Virus record (IMG/VR): IMGVR_UViG_3300031669_000072
Span: 1 to 42,424 of that record
Reading direction: 5' to 3' (one strand)
Length of the DNA stretch: 42,424 nt
From: a virus
In this document: in pieces, positions 12,155-22,812 of the stretch
How positions within the stretch are numbered: the first letter of the stretch is position 1
Layout of the letters: each line of letters starts with the position of its first letter
Made by a program: the position numbers and the translations under genes
The notes under the pieces: generated by a model
Seen by the model: the letters and a program-made list of their open reading frames with translations, nothing else
Told to the model about the DNA's origin: nothing
The model's database searches: none

Positions 12155-14737
12155 TTACGGCTTGAATCGGTTTCGCCATGTTGCGGCGGCATCGCCCCAT
12201 CCGGCCCCGTCGATCTGAGTCTTGTACGTCGCGCCTGCCGGGATTTTCGGCAAGACAGAATCCGACACGGCGCGCTCCTGGTAGATCGTCAGGTCGTCGA
12301 TAGATAGCGACGTTGCGGAAGTTGGGCAGACGAATCTGATCCACACTTCGGTCTGCCCCTTGGCGATGCTGTCTGGGACGTAGACCTCCATCTCCTCGCC
12401 GTCGGTCCAGTCCTCGTCGTCGGAGTCGATCACAGTCTCCCAGGTAGCCCCGCTGTCAGCGGATGCTTCTAGCGCCAGTACGTCCGTTCCGGTCAGGGTT
12501 CCTGCGATGGTGGGCGTGAACGTGACGACGAGGCCCCCGGTCACGATCGGGAAGACGCCGGGGAGATGGTATTCGGCCTCGCGGTCGTCCTCGATTACCA
12601 GGGCGCCTCCGGTGACGTTAACGTTAAGGTCCAAGTTCGTTTCGGCTTGCGCGTCGACCACCGTGTCACCGTCCTCACCAGTCGCCAGGGATGCCAGGAC
12701 CAGCAGCTTTGCGTCATCGTCGGCGTTGATCGCGTCTATGAGCCCCTGGGCGGTCGTGGTGATCGCCCCCGCGGGGCCTGTATCGAGATCGACATCGATA
12801 TCGTAGCCGGAGACCCCCACCGATATCGTCTGATCGTTCCCTCCCGGGTCGGTCAGCTTGATCGTGATCTCTTCTCCCACTCTACCAGATATTAGAGAAG
12901 TAAGTACTATCTCGCTATCTATATATTTTGCATACGAATACCCATCGGTCCAGAAGTACCCATTGGAGAACGCTGGCCGCCCCACGTCGGCGGTGAAGTC
13001 GTCGACGTAAGTCTGTGTGATCTGGCCGAATCGGTCCACCTCCAGCACCTCGGAGGTCATCAGGGACGGGGAGAGTGCGAGGGAGCCAGTATCAGCGCCC
13101 GATATCGTCGCTCCGGTGGTGGACCACTCGTCCAGCGGGAATGAGATGTAAGGCCAACTGCCATCACTTTGGGTAGATACCGCGACAGATAACACGTCTG
13201 TGTTTTGTGCGGCATTCCATTGGAATCGTAGTCCTAATATGGTGTTTGTAGCCCAATCAGTTCCACCGGCTGTTAGGCTGTGCATGTCGGCCACGAGTGT
13301 ATGCCATATACCATCATTTACTAGTACCACGTCTTTACGATATGACCCGGACCAGGAATGTCCCGCCGTCCGATAATAGATTTGCCCTGCTGGTGTTCCA
13401 GAATTGGTCCGGTACCGAATCACGAAATATCGATATGTACTGCCAGAAAATGTTTCGGGGGTGCCAGCATCATAAATATTGGTTCCCGCAAGCGTACAAA
13501 TAATATTCAATGGTGATATGAGATTCAACGTTGGAGACATCGGTCCAATCGACGTAAGCCAGCCGCTATCATGAGTGTCGCCGTACCCGGCGGAGGTGTC
13601 GGCAAAATTGGTCAGAGTGCCGTCGTTGGAATTGCCGCTCAGATCGTATACCGTCGCACCCCGACCCTCGCAAAAATCGTACTCGATGGCGAGAGAGGTG
13701 TCGTCAACGGTCTCGCCGTTGAAGGCCGCCAGTGCTTCGGCTGCCGATAATACCCGTTTCCAGATTCGACAGAACGCGATCGCCCCGTCACTGTATTCTG
13801 ATATGTGTTTCCCGATATAAATATCAGTAGATACCAATGATATGAGGGTCTCAGACCACGTGTCTCCTAGCTTTGCGCCGTTCAGATAACAGATTGCAGC
13901 GCCCGCAGTCTTCGAGTAAGTCAAAATCAAATGTGTCCAAATATTCGTTTTGTCAGATGACCCGAATGTGTTAGAGAGACCGGCGGCCCCATCGCCGACA
14001 AACCCCTTGATGGCGTGGGTGTCCTGCTCGTATACGAAATGCAAGTGACCGGATGTTGTCGCACTGGCCCCGTTGGAAAAGCCTATCGATTTATCAGCAG
14101 TTTCCGATTCGGGACAGATCCATAGCTCGATACTGAGGAGGTCTCCAGATAAATCGTATGTGCCGGTGACATAATCGTCCGTTCCGTCGAACTCCAGCGC
14201 CGGGCCGCTCATCCTCGCCGTGAGCGCCAGCGAGTAAAGCCCCGCCTCTAGGTTCCCGGCGTTCTCCTCGCCCGTGGCCTGGGTGATCGGGAGCTGCTCG
14301 TCGGTCGGGCTCCAGGACGAGGGGGTGGCCGCGTAGAGCTCGGCGGCTTCTGACCAGAACTCGGCATCTGCCCGAATAATCCCAGAATCGCCGGCCGCTG
14401 GAGCGATCGAAGGCTCATGGCACGATCCAAAATAGACCAACGCGTATCGATCATCTCGGCCCGGATAAAACACGTCCCCGTCCTCAGCGTCATCGATTGC
14501 AACGACAACAGCGTCGTACTCGGCGATCTGGTCCGATAGACCTGGCGCGAATATGAGCCCGAGCTGATACCCGAGAGCTTTTCGCCCCTCCTCCCATAAT
14601 ACGGCCTTGTGGCTCCCCGGGATCGTGTCGGACTTGATGACTCTGTCCCCCCCTCTGGCCCGGATTGGCCCCCACTCGACGTAAGACCCCAGGTCCTGCG
14701 TACCGATTTGAATCTTGCGCGCGATGTCATTTGTCAT
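12155..14737 (-). CDS. Tail fibre / receptor-binding protein with LamG-like domain
   Basis: An 860-residue protein, last of the tail operon. The N-terminal 180 residues probably attach to the tail tip. Residues 180-345 form a LamG/concanavalin-like fold (ALEFDGTDDYVTG, SIELWICPES, CRIWKRVLSAAEALAAFNG), a common carbohydrate-binding domain in fibres. Further beta-rich domains follow, one (about 620-710) sharing the pattern ISVGVSGYDIDVDL...LIDAINADDDA with a domain inserted in the larger tail-tube protein. Likely binds the host surface glycan or S-layer. It overlaps the hub protein gene by four bases. Confidence 0.78.
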   Translation of the reverse strand: MTNDIARKIQIGTQDLGSYVEWGPIRARGGDRVIKSDTIPGSHKAVLWEEGRKALGYQLGLIFAPGLSDQIAEYDAVVVAIDDAEDGDVFYPGRDDRYALVYFGSCHEPSIAPAAGDSGIIRADAEFWSEAAELYAATPSSWSPTDEQLPITQATGEENAGNLEAGLYSLALTARMSGPALEFDGTDDYVTGTYDLSGDLLSIELWICPESETADKSIGFSNGASATTSGHLHFVYEQDTHAIKGFVGDGAAGLSNTFGSSDKTNIWTHLILTYSKTAGAAICYLNGAKLGDTWSETLISLVSTDIYIGKHISEYSDGAIAFCRIWKRVLSAAEALAAFNGETVDDTSLAIEYDFCEGRGATVYDLSGNSNDGTLTNFADTSAGYGDTHDSGWLTSIGPMSPTLNLISPLNIICTLAGTNIYDAGTPETFSGSTYRYFVIRYRTNSGTPAGQIYYRTAGHSWSGSYRKDVVLVNDGIWHTLVADMHSLTAGGTDWATNTILGLRFQWNAAQNTDVLSVAVSTQSDGSWPYISFPLDEWSTTGATISGADTGSLALSPSLMTSEVLEVDRFGQITQTYVDDFTADVGRPAFSNGYFWTDGYSYAKYIDSEIVLTSLISGRVGEEITIKLTDPGGNDQTISVGVSGYDIDVDLDTGPAGAITTTAQGLIDAINADDDAKLLVLASLATGEDGDTVVDAQAETNLDLNVNVTGGALVIEDDREAEYHLPGVFPIVTGGLVVTFTPTIAGTLTGTDVLALEASADSGATWETVIDSDDEDWTDGEEMEVYVPDSIAKGQTEVWIRFVCPTSATSLSIDDLTIYQERAVSDSVLPKIPAGATYKTQIDGAGWGDAAATWRNRFKP

Positions 14738-17352
14738 GGTTTCGTGATCCCCCTGATGGTCACATCACAACTAATAGAATTTGGTTCAGTACTATACGAT
14801 CCCATATATATTTTTATTTCTTCTTCTGTTCCATCTAGTTTGCATTCACCCGATATATCCAGATCGGAGAGAATATTATCGGAAGGCGCCCATGCTAGTA
14901 TTGCAGACACGGCCCCGTTTACTTCGACTTTTACAATTGCGGCAGTATGTACGAATGAATAATTATCCTGTTCTTGTGACAACGATGCTGATAATAATAT
15001 TAATCCTGGTTCCCCATCGAAATCTTCCGGGGTGAAATTTATTGTGGTTGGGGCCCACGTAACATTGACACCGTATAATTTATCGGCGCATATAAATGCT
15101 CTGCCATATTGCCATTTTCCGATGTTGTAAATAATCGATGGACTGTCACCGGTTGTACTGTACACACCGAACGAATCCCCGTAATCTTTGGATATGTATA
15201 ATACATCGTCACTATTTCGGATAATTGCGGTTCCATCGTCCCATGCCTGGCAGGAGTACACGTCGAAGCCTTCACCCAAATCATAATCATTAGACCACGA
15301 TGCCCCGAAATCGCTAGATAGTAACACCCGCCCCTCATAATTACCTATAACAATTGCATGGCCATCAGCGAATGTAGCCATTGCATGGTAATAACGTCCG
15401 ACACCATAACCACTATCATAAGCCACAGACCACGATGTGCCATAATTAGTCGTAACATAAATTCTGGATGTCATGCCAAAAAAACCGCATGGGTGGACTT
15501 CCCATCCCGCGATCCCATGTCCATCGTTCCATGATGCCATCCGCACAAATGATTGGGTCCCTTCGGGATATGAATAAGTTCCGATAAGTGACCATGACCC
15601 ACCATAATTAGTAGATCGATATAATTTGTTATCAATGGCGGCGGCAGCATACCCCCCGGGCCACGCGATTAAATCTACTACTGACGCACCTAGATTAGTG
15701 ATGAGTGCCCACGTTGCGCCATAATCTGTACTTTTATATATTTTTCCCCCGCCATGTGTTCCGGCGACCGCATACCCATTTTCCCATGTTGTGATAGTCC
15801 GGACAATACTGTCCGGGGTATCTAACACTTCACCCCAAGTCGCGCCGCCATCAACAGACCTAAATATTTTTCCAGATGGATACGTTCCAATTAGCAGGCG
15901 CCGATCTCCCCACGAAGCAAAACATCTAATGGAGGTTTCTGTATCATCGCCGAACAATTCCGATATCTCTGCCAATTCGTACTGAGGGCCACATGAAATG
16001 ATCACAGATTCCGAATATTCCCCGACGAGCCTGTCCCGGTATGTCTCTATGGCTGCCGTCTCCGATCGCTCCAGGAAGGCCGTGAGGAGCGACAGATCCG
16101 GGGCCCCCACCGCCGCCACGTCGTAACCGCTTGAGCGTTTCGATATCTGGCGGATCTGGCCGATAACCTCGTTTCCCGCCCCCAAGTCCAGCTCCAGCCA
16201 GTCGCCTGGGAGAAAACCGTCTCGATAGAGGACGACATCCACCGGCGAGTCCTGGTGGATTGCGTCGAAGAAGTCATCGGTTGCCTGATCCAAGTGCCCC
16301 CAGGGGGGGAGCCTGGCATCGGTGAGCTGATATGTAGTCTCAAGCCACGCCTGCCCCGAAGAGAGCAGCTCCCCTCTGGCATATCGGGCACCCTCAACAT
16401 TCCCCGCCCCGGCCCCCATCCCCACTACACAAGCATATGGGAGATACCGGGGGGCCGAGATCTTCTGAAGGCCGAAGCCGTCACCAATATGCAACGATGC
16501 GAACGGCGCGGCCTCGGACCCTCGCGTCTTTGGGGTCGCTGAGATGTCCAGATATACGTAATCACCATCTCGTCGGAAAATGATGTATTGGCCGGTCTCG
16601 CTGACTAGATCGCGAACCAAACGCCAGATATCGGTTTCGGTTGCGTTGTACAGAGCGTCAACCTCCGAGTCGGTCGCCACCGTTCCTAGCCTCATGTGAT
16701 TCTCGTTCCACCCGTCGGCTGAGACCACGTCGTAGATTGCCCCAGTTCCCGCGCCCCTGACGTAGAGGTTGCCCCCCGATATTGCATAGCGGTACGTCCC
16801 TCCAGTGATCGCTGAAAGCGTAGACTCGGTGAGCTTGTGGCCCCCATAATAGATATCGCATCCGGCGACGAGCGGCCCCCAACCTTCGAGGGTCCCAACT
16901 CCATCCGAATCCCACGATACGGCTCCGGCGTCGGTGCCATCGCAGATTTTCGATCGGGAAAGCCACAGGAGGCCCATGCAGTACTGAGTAACCCCAGCCC
17001 CTTGTGGCGGGGCGTCGGATGAGAAGATATCGGATAGGGTGAGCCCGACACTACCCGGATAGATTATGTTGGGTGCCTGACGGCACTGAAGGAGAGCTTC
17101 GGCGGCGATGCAGTTGTAGCGCCGTTTCCCGCCGGATGCACTGTACTCGATGGACGTCACCACCCCTAGGAAAAGCATATCACCTGGGTCCGAGACCGCC
17201 CGGACTCTCGCACCCATCCTGATATGATCTATCTCGGAGAGGAGATCTAGGCTATTGCCAATATCGTTTTCGAGAGTTTGGGACAAATCGTAGTCTGCCC
17301 CATCGATTATGAACTCGGATGACTGTCCGGGATTCTGGTAGTAGAGCCTCAT
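14734..17352 (-). CDS. Tail hub protein with inserted Asp-box beta propeller
   Basis: An 872-residue protein. Residues 1-450 are paralogous to the hub protein encoded just upstream (shared SSDAP-Q-AG--QY, GGTYR, LYV-GAG-G and GDWL motifs). Residues about 470-790 carry six Asp boxes (SVDGGATW, STDYGATW, STNYGGSW, TTNYGTSW, SSDFGASW, SKDYGDSF), as in sialidase/BNR-type propellers. The C-terminal 80 residues are again hub-like (ISGECKLDGTEEEIKI). The propeller thus sits as an insertion in a hub paralogue. No catalytic sialidase residues can be claimed; glycan binding is the likelier role. The propeller DNA looks more AT-rich than its flanks. Confidence 0.78.
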   Translation of the reverse strand: MRLYYQNPGQSSEFIIDGADYDLSQTLENDIGNSLDLLSEIDHIRMGARVRAVSDPGDMLFLGVVTSIEYSASGGKRRYNCIAAEALLQCRQAPNIIYPGSVGLTLSDIFSSDAPPQGAGVTQYCMGLLWLSRSKICDGTDAGAVSWDSDGVGTLEGWGPLVAGCDIYYGGHKLTESTLSAITGGTYRYAISGGNLYVRGAGTGAIYDVVSADGWNENHMRLGTVATDSEVDALYNATETDIWRLVRDLVSETGQYIIFRRDGDYVYLDISATPKTRGSEAAPFASLHIGDGFGLQKISAPRYLPYACVVGMGAGAGNVEGARYARGELLSSGQAWLETTYQLTDARLPPWGHLDQATDDFFDAIHQDSPVDVVLYRDGFLPGDWLELDLGAGNEVIGQIRQISKRSSGYDVAAVGAPDLSLLTAFLERSETAAIETYRDRLVGEYSESVIISCGPQYELAEISELFGDDTETSIRCFASWGDRRLLIGTYPSGKIFRSVDGGATWGEVLDTPDSIVRTITTWENGYAVAGTHGGGKIYKSTDYGATWALITNLGASVVDLIAWPGGYAAAAIDNKLYRSTNYGGSWSLIGTYSYPEGTQSFVRMASWNDGHGIAGWEVHPCGFFGMTSRIYVTTNYGTSWSVAYDSGYGVGRYYHAMATFADGHAIVIGNYEGRVLLSSDFGASWSNDYDLGEGFDVYSCQAWDDGTAIIRNSDDVLYISKDYGDSFGVYSTTGDSPSIIYNIGKWQYGRAFICADKLYGVNVTWAPTTINFTPEDFDGEPGLILLSASLSQEQDNYSFVHTAAIVKVEVNGAVSAILAWAPSDNILSDLDISGECKLDGTEEEIKIYMGSYSTEPNSISCDVTIRGITKP

Positions 17353-19556
17353 CGTAACTCCACATGCAGCTTGTTTATTCTGGCGCTATAGAACCCCCCA
17401 TGGATGACCTGATAGACCCAGATAATCACGCCTAATTGCATGTCGTCGAGATCCCCCTGAGTCCACGCCGAGCCTGTGTCAGGGTTCGTTGCCCAATCAT
17501 TTTCAAACTGTTGTTTATATGCGTCGATGTAGTGCTGGCTTCCGTAATATTTTACGCCATTTATTCTTAGGTATGGTTGGGCCTTAGCGGCCCACAAATA
17601 TGCGTCACGTGACCCCTGTATAACGAGAGTGACCTTGAAATCGAAATCTGGAGCCGCGACATTGGTAAGAGCGCCATATGCCTCTCCCGATTCCCACGTT
17701 TGCGTTGTAGTATTACCGTGATATTGAGCCTGTGATTCCCAGTCGGTCCCGCTGGTAAGCGTCGATGATATAGTCGATCCGCTTTTCACCATTGTTTTCG
17801 TTGCGCTCTGTCCGTACCGCCCGATACCTCGAATGGTGATCGTCATGCCGAGCGTTTCCGAAAGGGTGCTGGTGGGATCGGTTACGTCGATCTCCAGAGT
17901 CTCCTCGGTACCGTCGAGGGCACACCATTCGGTGATGTCCAACCCTTCGAAAATCGGATCTTTGCCCCAGGGCTGATGAGGGATTATTGCAATCACCTGA
18001 CCCCCCACATAGGTCGTGTTGGTGATCGTGAGCGTGTACGTCACTGATAGGCCCGACTCGTCCGAGTCCTCGGGTGCCGTCGCCCGGAGATCCACCAGGA
18101 TCTCAGAGGTTTCTCGATTCGTGGCGGCGGTGGGAGTCCAGGATATCGAAGCCGTGGCAGCCGGGCCGAGGTTGTCGGTGGCCTCCTGTGCCCCGAACGC
18201 CTGCCCCGCCCGCATAGCATCGATCGCGGCGGATGCCTGCTTTTCCAGATAGGCATAGGTGGGGCTGGCGTATTTTCCCCCGAGCCTGATCTGTCGGAGG
18301 GGGGTCAAGTCGCGTTGAATCTCGAATATTTGGGCGGTGATGATCTCGGATGGCGATATCTCAACGTCGAGCCAATCACCGGGCTTGAAGTAATCGATTG
18401 AGGTCTCCATGCTGATGTAATCGGCTGCCGACACGTCGCCCCATTGCGCGTCCAAGATATCCTCCATCCTGCCTTTCGGGGATAGACGACCCTCTGAGAT
18501 GTCAGAGGTTTGCTCGATCCAGGGACCACGTTTCGTCAGATCGGCCTCGGTGTATATCACTCTCGACACGCCCGACCCAGTACCGCGCCCGATCAAGACT
18601 GAGGGGGGTAGGCCTCGTGGTGCCGTCCTCTTGAGCTTGGTATAGTCGCCAGGGCCGACGTAGAACGCCCCACCATCAGAAGATCCCCGAACCCACGGGT
18701 TAATCGATCCATCGAGATAAGTTAGGTTTCCGACGTGTCGAAGTTGAAGATATATCCCCATATCGAAAAGAAAGTCTTGGATGATTTGCCAATAATTGTC
18801 ATCGTCGCCAGATACATCCAGGGCCGCTAGAAGGTAGTCGCTGGATCGGTCCAGGTCACCGAGCCTGAGTCCCACGTCTTTGAAGTTGTGGATGCATACC
18901 GGGCCGTAATCCCCGACCCCCGCTCCATAGACGTACAGATCGTTATCGCGATAAACCCGGTACGTTCCGCCGCTGATATCTCCGAGGGAGTCTACCTCAG
19001 TGCAGAGGTGGCCGCCTACGTAGACATCCCGCCCGACGGTCCGAGGATGTGAGCCCCAGTTCTCCCACTTCCAGACTCCCGCCGTCCGAGAGTCCGCTGT
19101 GATTGGGAAGTAGCTGTGTGCCATCCAGATTAGGCCCGGAACGTACTGATCTGTTCCAGCCGATTGACTCGGTGCATCGGAAGATAGGACTTGAGCCAGC
19201 GTCAGGGCCGAATAGCCCTCTACCACTGGTGGGGCCCCCCATCGCATCATTCCCCATGGAACCCGACTCTTGAGGATCTGGGGGACGCTGATGCACTTCA
19301 GCTTCAGGCAGCCCTCGGTTCTTTGGGCGGCGGAGTTGTAGAATGTGGACCCTTCACGTGAAGCCGCTGCACCACGATAAATCGTGTGGTCGTTCTCGAC
19401 CACCTTTAGCCGGGCGAGAGCCTGGATGGGCGTTTGGTATGTCACCTTAAACTCCAGCTCTTCACCCCTCTCAAAATCTCGATATTGGGTGTGCCGGAGG
19501 TCGAGAACGTCGATCCGGTGATAGGTGCCCGTGGCGTCGGCGACGTAAACCTCCAT
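17349..19556 (-). CDS. Tail hub / distal tail protein
   Basis: A 735-residue protein following the tape measure, the usual place for the tail hub that closes the tube and carries fibres. The N-terminal half matches the next protein (hub with propeller); the segment ITEWCALDGTEETLEI near residue 545 matches the C-terminus of that protein. It lacks the propeller and has an extra C-terminal beta domain of about 130 residues. Its ATG shares the last base region with the tape-measure stop. Role in adsorption and tail-tip assembly is inferred from position. Confidence 0.75.
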   Translation of the reverse strand: MEVYVADATGTYHRIDVLDLRHTQYRDFERGEELEFKVTYQTPIQALARLKVVENDHTIYRGAAASREGSTFYNSAAQRTEGCLKLKCISVPQILKSRVPWGMMRWGAPPVVEGYSALTLAQVLSSDAPSQSAGTDQYVPGLIWMAHSYFPITADSRTAGVWKWENWGSHPRTVGRDVYVGGHLCTEVDSLGDISGGTYRVYRDNDLYVYGAGVGDYGPVCIHNFKDVGLRLGDLDRSSDYLLAALDVSGDDDNYWQIIQDFLFDMGIYLQLRHVGNLTYLDGSINPWVRGSSDGGAFYVGPGDYTKLKRTAPRGLPPSVLIGRGTGSGVSRVIYTEADLTKRGPWIEQTSDISEGRLSPKGRMEDILDAQWGDVSAADYISMETSIDYFKPGDWLDVEISPSEIITAQIFEIQRDLTPLRQIRLGGKYASPTYAYLEKQASAAIDAMRAGQAFGAQEATDNLGPAATASISWTPTAATNRETSEILVDLRATAPEDSDESGLSVTYTLTITNTTYVGGQVIAIIPHQPWGKDPIFEGLDITEWCALDGTEETLEIDVTDPTSTLSETLGMTITIRGIGRYGQSATKTMVKSGSTISSTLTSGTDWESQAQYHGNTTTQTWESGEAYGALTNVAAPDFDFKVTLVIQGSRDAYLWAAKAQPYLRINGVKYYGSQHYIDAYKQQFENDWATNPDTGSAWTQGDLDDMQLGVIIWVYQVIHGGFYSARINKLHVELR

Positions 19557-22500
19557 CAGGGGCCTCCTCGGATACGGCCAACGTAGGCTTCGCTAATCTG
19601 GATCTTTAGCTCTTCGGCCACCTCGTGGGCGATCTCTCTGGCGTCGCCTCCGCCGTAGACGGTTATAGGGGCGTTCACGGTGACACCGCCACCGCCGGCC
19701 ATCGCTACGGCCTGCTGAATCATAGGCATGAGGTCGCCGAGCGGGGCGACGACCTCGGGCGTCCGGGCGTCACCTACAATTGCGGGAATTGGATTTGAAG
19801 CGATCCCACCAGATGCCAAAAAATGGATGTTTGGATACCTAGACTGTAAACTCCCACCAACACTCGACACGGCGCCAGACGAACTGTGCAAGAATCCACT
19901 CGCGGACCAAGCGCCGCCCCAAGTCGCTTCATCCGCCGTTACTGTTTTAATTCGCACAATCTTCGTCACAGGAGCAGTGAGTGCGGCTTCCAGGATCGCG
20001 TTCTGTACCAGTGCCATAGATATGTCGGCGTCTATCGGCGTGATTTTCTTAGCCTCTGCCTCCGCCTTAAGAGCGCCCATAGCGGCATCGGCTTCGGAGG
20101 TATCGGCTCGGACGCCGTAAGTGAAGTAGTTTTCGGCGTCGTGCCCCGCTCTGGCCCCTTGCCCTCGCCCGCCGTACCCGCTCTCCGGGCCGATGTAGCT
20201 ATCTAGGAATAGTCCTGGAGTGGTCTCTTCCCACTTGCCGAACTTGGACCACCAATCCGGGAGGCCCGATTCCCCCGCGCGAGCAATCCCTTTTTCAACG
20301 TTGCCAGAAAAGAAGGTTGCTATTGCAGCTATCAGCGCAGGGCTCTCTTCTGGAAATGCTTCGGCGATCCTTTCGATCGCCAGCACTACAGTTTCCACGT
20401 CGAAGTTGTCGGGATCTGTGATCACACCCCAGGCCGCTTCGACCTCCCCGCCCGCAGACTCAGCAGCCAGCCCCAGCTTTTCGAACCCCCCGGCGATCCA
20501 CCCCATCTGTTCACGGGCTTCCTTGCCGCCCCAATCCTCCCACCACAACGCTCTCCCCAGGGCGGATAGGTCAGGAGGGAGAAGTTCACTTTCTATCGCC
20601 AAAGGCTGGACTGCCTTGGCTGCGGCGACGATATCCGCTTGCATCTTCGTGAGTGTGTCGGGGTCGGCTTTGACGCCCATATTTATTTTGTACTCTGAAT
20701 ATACCTCGATTGCGTCGAGTAGCCCCTGCCACAGAGCTCGGCCGGCGTCTCCACCCATCTCATTGAACTTGGCGGGATCGGCGATCTCCATTGCATCATA
20801 GAGGTCTACCATGTCCTGTGCTTCAACGCCAGATATCAGGTTATCTGAGAACACTTTTGCCGCCTGATCGCCCAGATCGGCCCAGGCGGTGTCCCAATCC
20901 ATTATGATGCCCTCGCCCATCTCGTCGGCGACGGCGGCCCGGAACTCTGCGATCTTCGTTTCGAGATCGGCGCGGAGGTCTTCGGCGGCGGCAGCCATGT
21001 CCAAGTCGATTTGGATTTGAGCCCGGATATCTGCCGCGGCGGCTTTGTTTCCTTTCGCCTCTTCGATCGCGGCTTCGAGCTCCCGCGGGTCAATCAACAT
21101 AGCAAGCGCTGGATATTTGGCGGCCAACTTTTTCAAAAACTCTGGGCCCGATGGACCACCAGCGTGGGATATTACCTCACCGTTTACCAAAAACTTCCAG
21201 TTCAGATCCACGTCCTCGGTGTACCGGACCTCGGCTTCGTCCCCCCCTATCCCAAAAAAACCTGAGCGGGTCCATCGCGAAGAGCTTGGCTCATGGAAGT
21301 CTGCCCGGCGTTGCATCTCCTCGTTCCAGGCGTTTCGATATCCCGTCCCGGCAGCGTGCCCCATATCCTCGCCCGCGCTTTCCCCGTCGACGTTCTCCAG
21401 GTTCTCCTCGATCGCCGGTCCGACCCCCTCGGTACCTTCGGCGACGCCCTCTGTGAGATCTTCGCCAATCTCTTTTCCTGTCTCGAATCCGAGCTTCCCC
21501 TTAGCCCACCCGAACGCTCCACCCAGAGCCTCCGCCGGATTGAGGGCATACCCGACCATCTCACCGACACCGAACGCCCCGAGCTTCTCTTCCGCCGCCG
21601 CCACCTTGCCGTACATGTCGTATATGGACTTCCCGAAGTTCGTCGCGGCGGTGACGCCTTCGGTCAGCCAGTGGACGGCATCGGTGAGGATCGGAAGGAA
21701 GACGTTTCCGAGAGAGATCTTGGCCTCTTCGACTGCCGATCCCAGCATCTTCATAGCGCCCTGGAAGGTGTCGGTCTGGGTGTTGTACATCTCCTGAGCT
21801 TTGCTTGTGTTGGTGATCTCAGCAGTGTACGTTTTCAGATCTCCGGCACCGGCCACGATGACTGTCCCTGCCCCGGCCATCTCCTTACCGAATATCTTCG
21901 AGGATTGGGCCGCGGTCATCTCGTGCTCTTCGAGTGTCTGCAAAACCTCGTCGAGGGTGTGAGTTTCGAGGCTCACGTCTTCGGTGGTGAGTCCCATCTC
22001 GGCGAGTGCTTCCTCGGCACGTGGTGTGAAGGTGAGCAAAGACGCGATCACGCTCTTGAGCGCGGTTCCGCCTTCGGCACCCTTGATGTTGGAATCGGCG
22101 AAAACCATCAGAGCTGCCGAGGTCATCTCGAAAGACACGCCGGCCGCATTCGCAAAAGCACCAGCGTTTTTCATACCGTCGCCGAGTTGGTTGATTGTCG
22201 TGTTGGAACCGCTTGCAGCGGCAGCCATGACGTTAACGACGCGGTTGGACTCTTCTGCCTCCATGTTGAACTGCGCCAGGGTCCCGGTGACGATCTCAGC
22301 GGATCGGCCCATCTCCATACCACCCGCGCCCGCCAGGAGCAGGGTGTCGTTCAGAGACGCGATGATCTCGTCAGTGGACATCCCAGCGGAGGCGAGATAA
22401 TACTCAGCATCGGCGGCCTCCCTCGCGCTGAAGACTGTACTGGACCCAGCCTCTCGCGCGGCGGCAGATATCGCGCCAAGCTGATCCGCGCCGCCGCCCG

Positions 22501-22771
22501 TCACCGAGGAGACGTTTGCCATAGCTTGCTGAAAATCGGCGGCAGCTGTCACGGACGACTTCAGAGCCGCACCGACCGCGAGGACAGCGGCACCAAAGGC
22601 GGCTATCGCTATTGTTGCCGGGTTGATGGCCGCGACCATCCCACTGAACGTCGATGACACGCCAGACCCAAGCCCCATCGCTTGGGCCTTAGCCGCGGCG
22701 AGGCCTGTGGTTAGTTTTCCGGTATCGACTCCCACTTCGATGAACGCCGCGCCGAGTTTTTCTGAGACCAT
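19556..22771 (-). CDS. Tail tape measure protein (TP901-type)
   Basis: A 1071-residue protein. Residues 70-350 match the TP901 tape-measure core: FQQAMANVSSVTG, AREAGSSTVFSAREAADAEY, GAFANAAGVSFEMTSAALMV. Two hydrophobic stretches (near 25-70 and about 400-430) could enter the membrane at DNA ejection, and long Ala/Glu-rich helices fill the middle. Its length sets the tail length, on the usual 1.5 angstrom per residue rule about 150 nm, so a long flexible tail is expected. It has its own promoter (TATTTAAG near 22800) and ribosome-binding site AGGAGCT. Confidence 0.92.
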   Translation of the reverse strand: MVSEKLGAAFIEVGVDTGKLTTGLAAAKAQAMGLGSGVSSTFSGMVAAINPATIAIAAFGAAVLAVGAALKSSVTAAADFQQAMANVSSVTGGGADQLGAISAAAREAGSSTVFSAREAADAEYYLASAGMSTDEIIASLNDTLLLAGAGGMEMGRSAEIVTGTLAQFNMEAEESNRVVNVMAAAASGSNTTINQLGDGMKNAGAFANAAGVSFEMTSAALMVFADSNIKGAEGGTALKSVIASLLTFTPRAEEALAEMGLTTEDVSLETHTLDEVLQTLEEHEMTAAQSSKIFGKEMAGAGTVIVAGAGDLKTYTAEITNTSKAQEMYNTQTDTFQGAMKMLGSAVEEAKISLGNVFLPILTDAVHWLTEGVTAATNFGKSIYDMYGKVAAAEEKLGAFGVGEMVGYALNPAEALGGAFGWAKGKLGFETGKEIGEDLTEGVAEGTEGVGPAIEENLENVDGESAGEDMGHAAGTGYRNAWNEEMQRRADFHEPSSSRWTRSGFFGIGGDEAEVRYTEDVDLNWKFLVNGEVISHAGGPSGPEFLKKLAAKYPALAMLIDPRELEAAIEEAKGNKAAAADIRAQIQIDLDMAAAAEDLRADLETKIAEFRAAVADEMGEGIIMDWDTAWADLGDQAAKVFSDNLISGVEAQDMVDLYDAMEIADPAKFNEMGGDAGRALWQGLLDAIEVYSEYKINMGVKADPDTLTKMQADIVAAAKAVQPLAIESELLPPDLSALGRALWWEDWGGKEAREQMGWIAGGFEKLGLAAESAGGEVEAAWGVITDPDNFDVETVVLAIERIAEAFPEESPALIAAIATFFSGNVEKGIARAGESGLPDWWSKFGKWEETTPGLFLDSYIGPESGYGGRGQGARAGHDAENYFTYGVRADTSEADAAMGALKAEAEAKKITPIDADISMALVQNAILEAALTAPVTKIVRIKTVTADEATWGGAWSASGFLHSSSGAVSSVGGSLQSRYPNIHFLASGGIASNPIPAIVGDARTPEVVAPLGDLMPMIQQAVAMAGGGGVTVNAPITVYGGGDAREIAHEVAEELKIQISEAYVGRIRGGP

Positions 22772-22796
22772 GGGATAGCTCCTAATGTGACGAAAG

Positions 22797-22804
22797 GCTT
22801 AAAT
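22797..22804 (-). promoter_or_regulatory. TATA-like box for the tape-measure operon
   Basis: Minus-strand TATTTAAG lies about 29 bases before the ATG at 22771, giving the tape measure and tail-tip genes their own late promoter, apart from the upstream chaperone gene separated by the plus-strand insertion. Confidence 0.5.
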
Positions 22805-22812
22805 AGCAGTAC

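Noticed and set aside
21293-22657. Long 454-codon plus-strand open frame
   Set aside because: Lies wholly antisense to the tape measure gene, whose protein matches a known family; the translation is low-complexity and has no promoter or ribosome-binding site.
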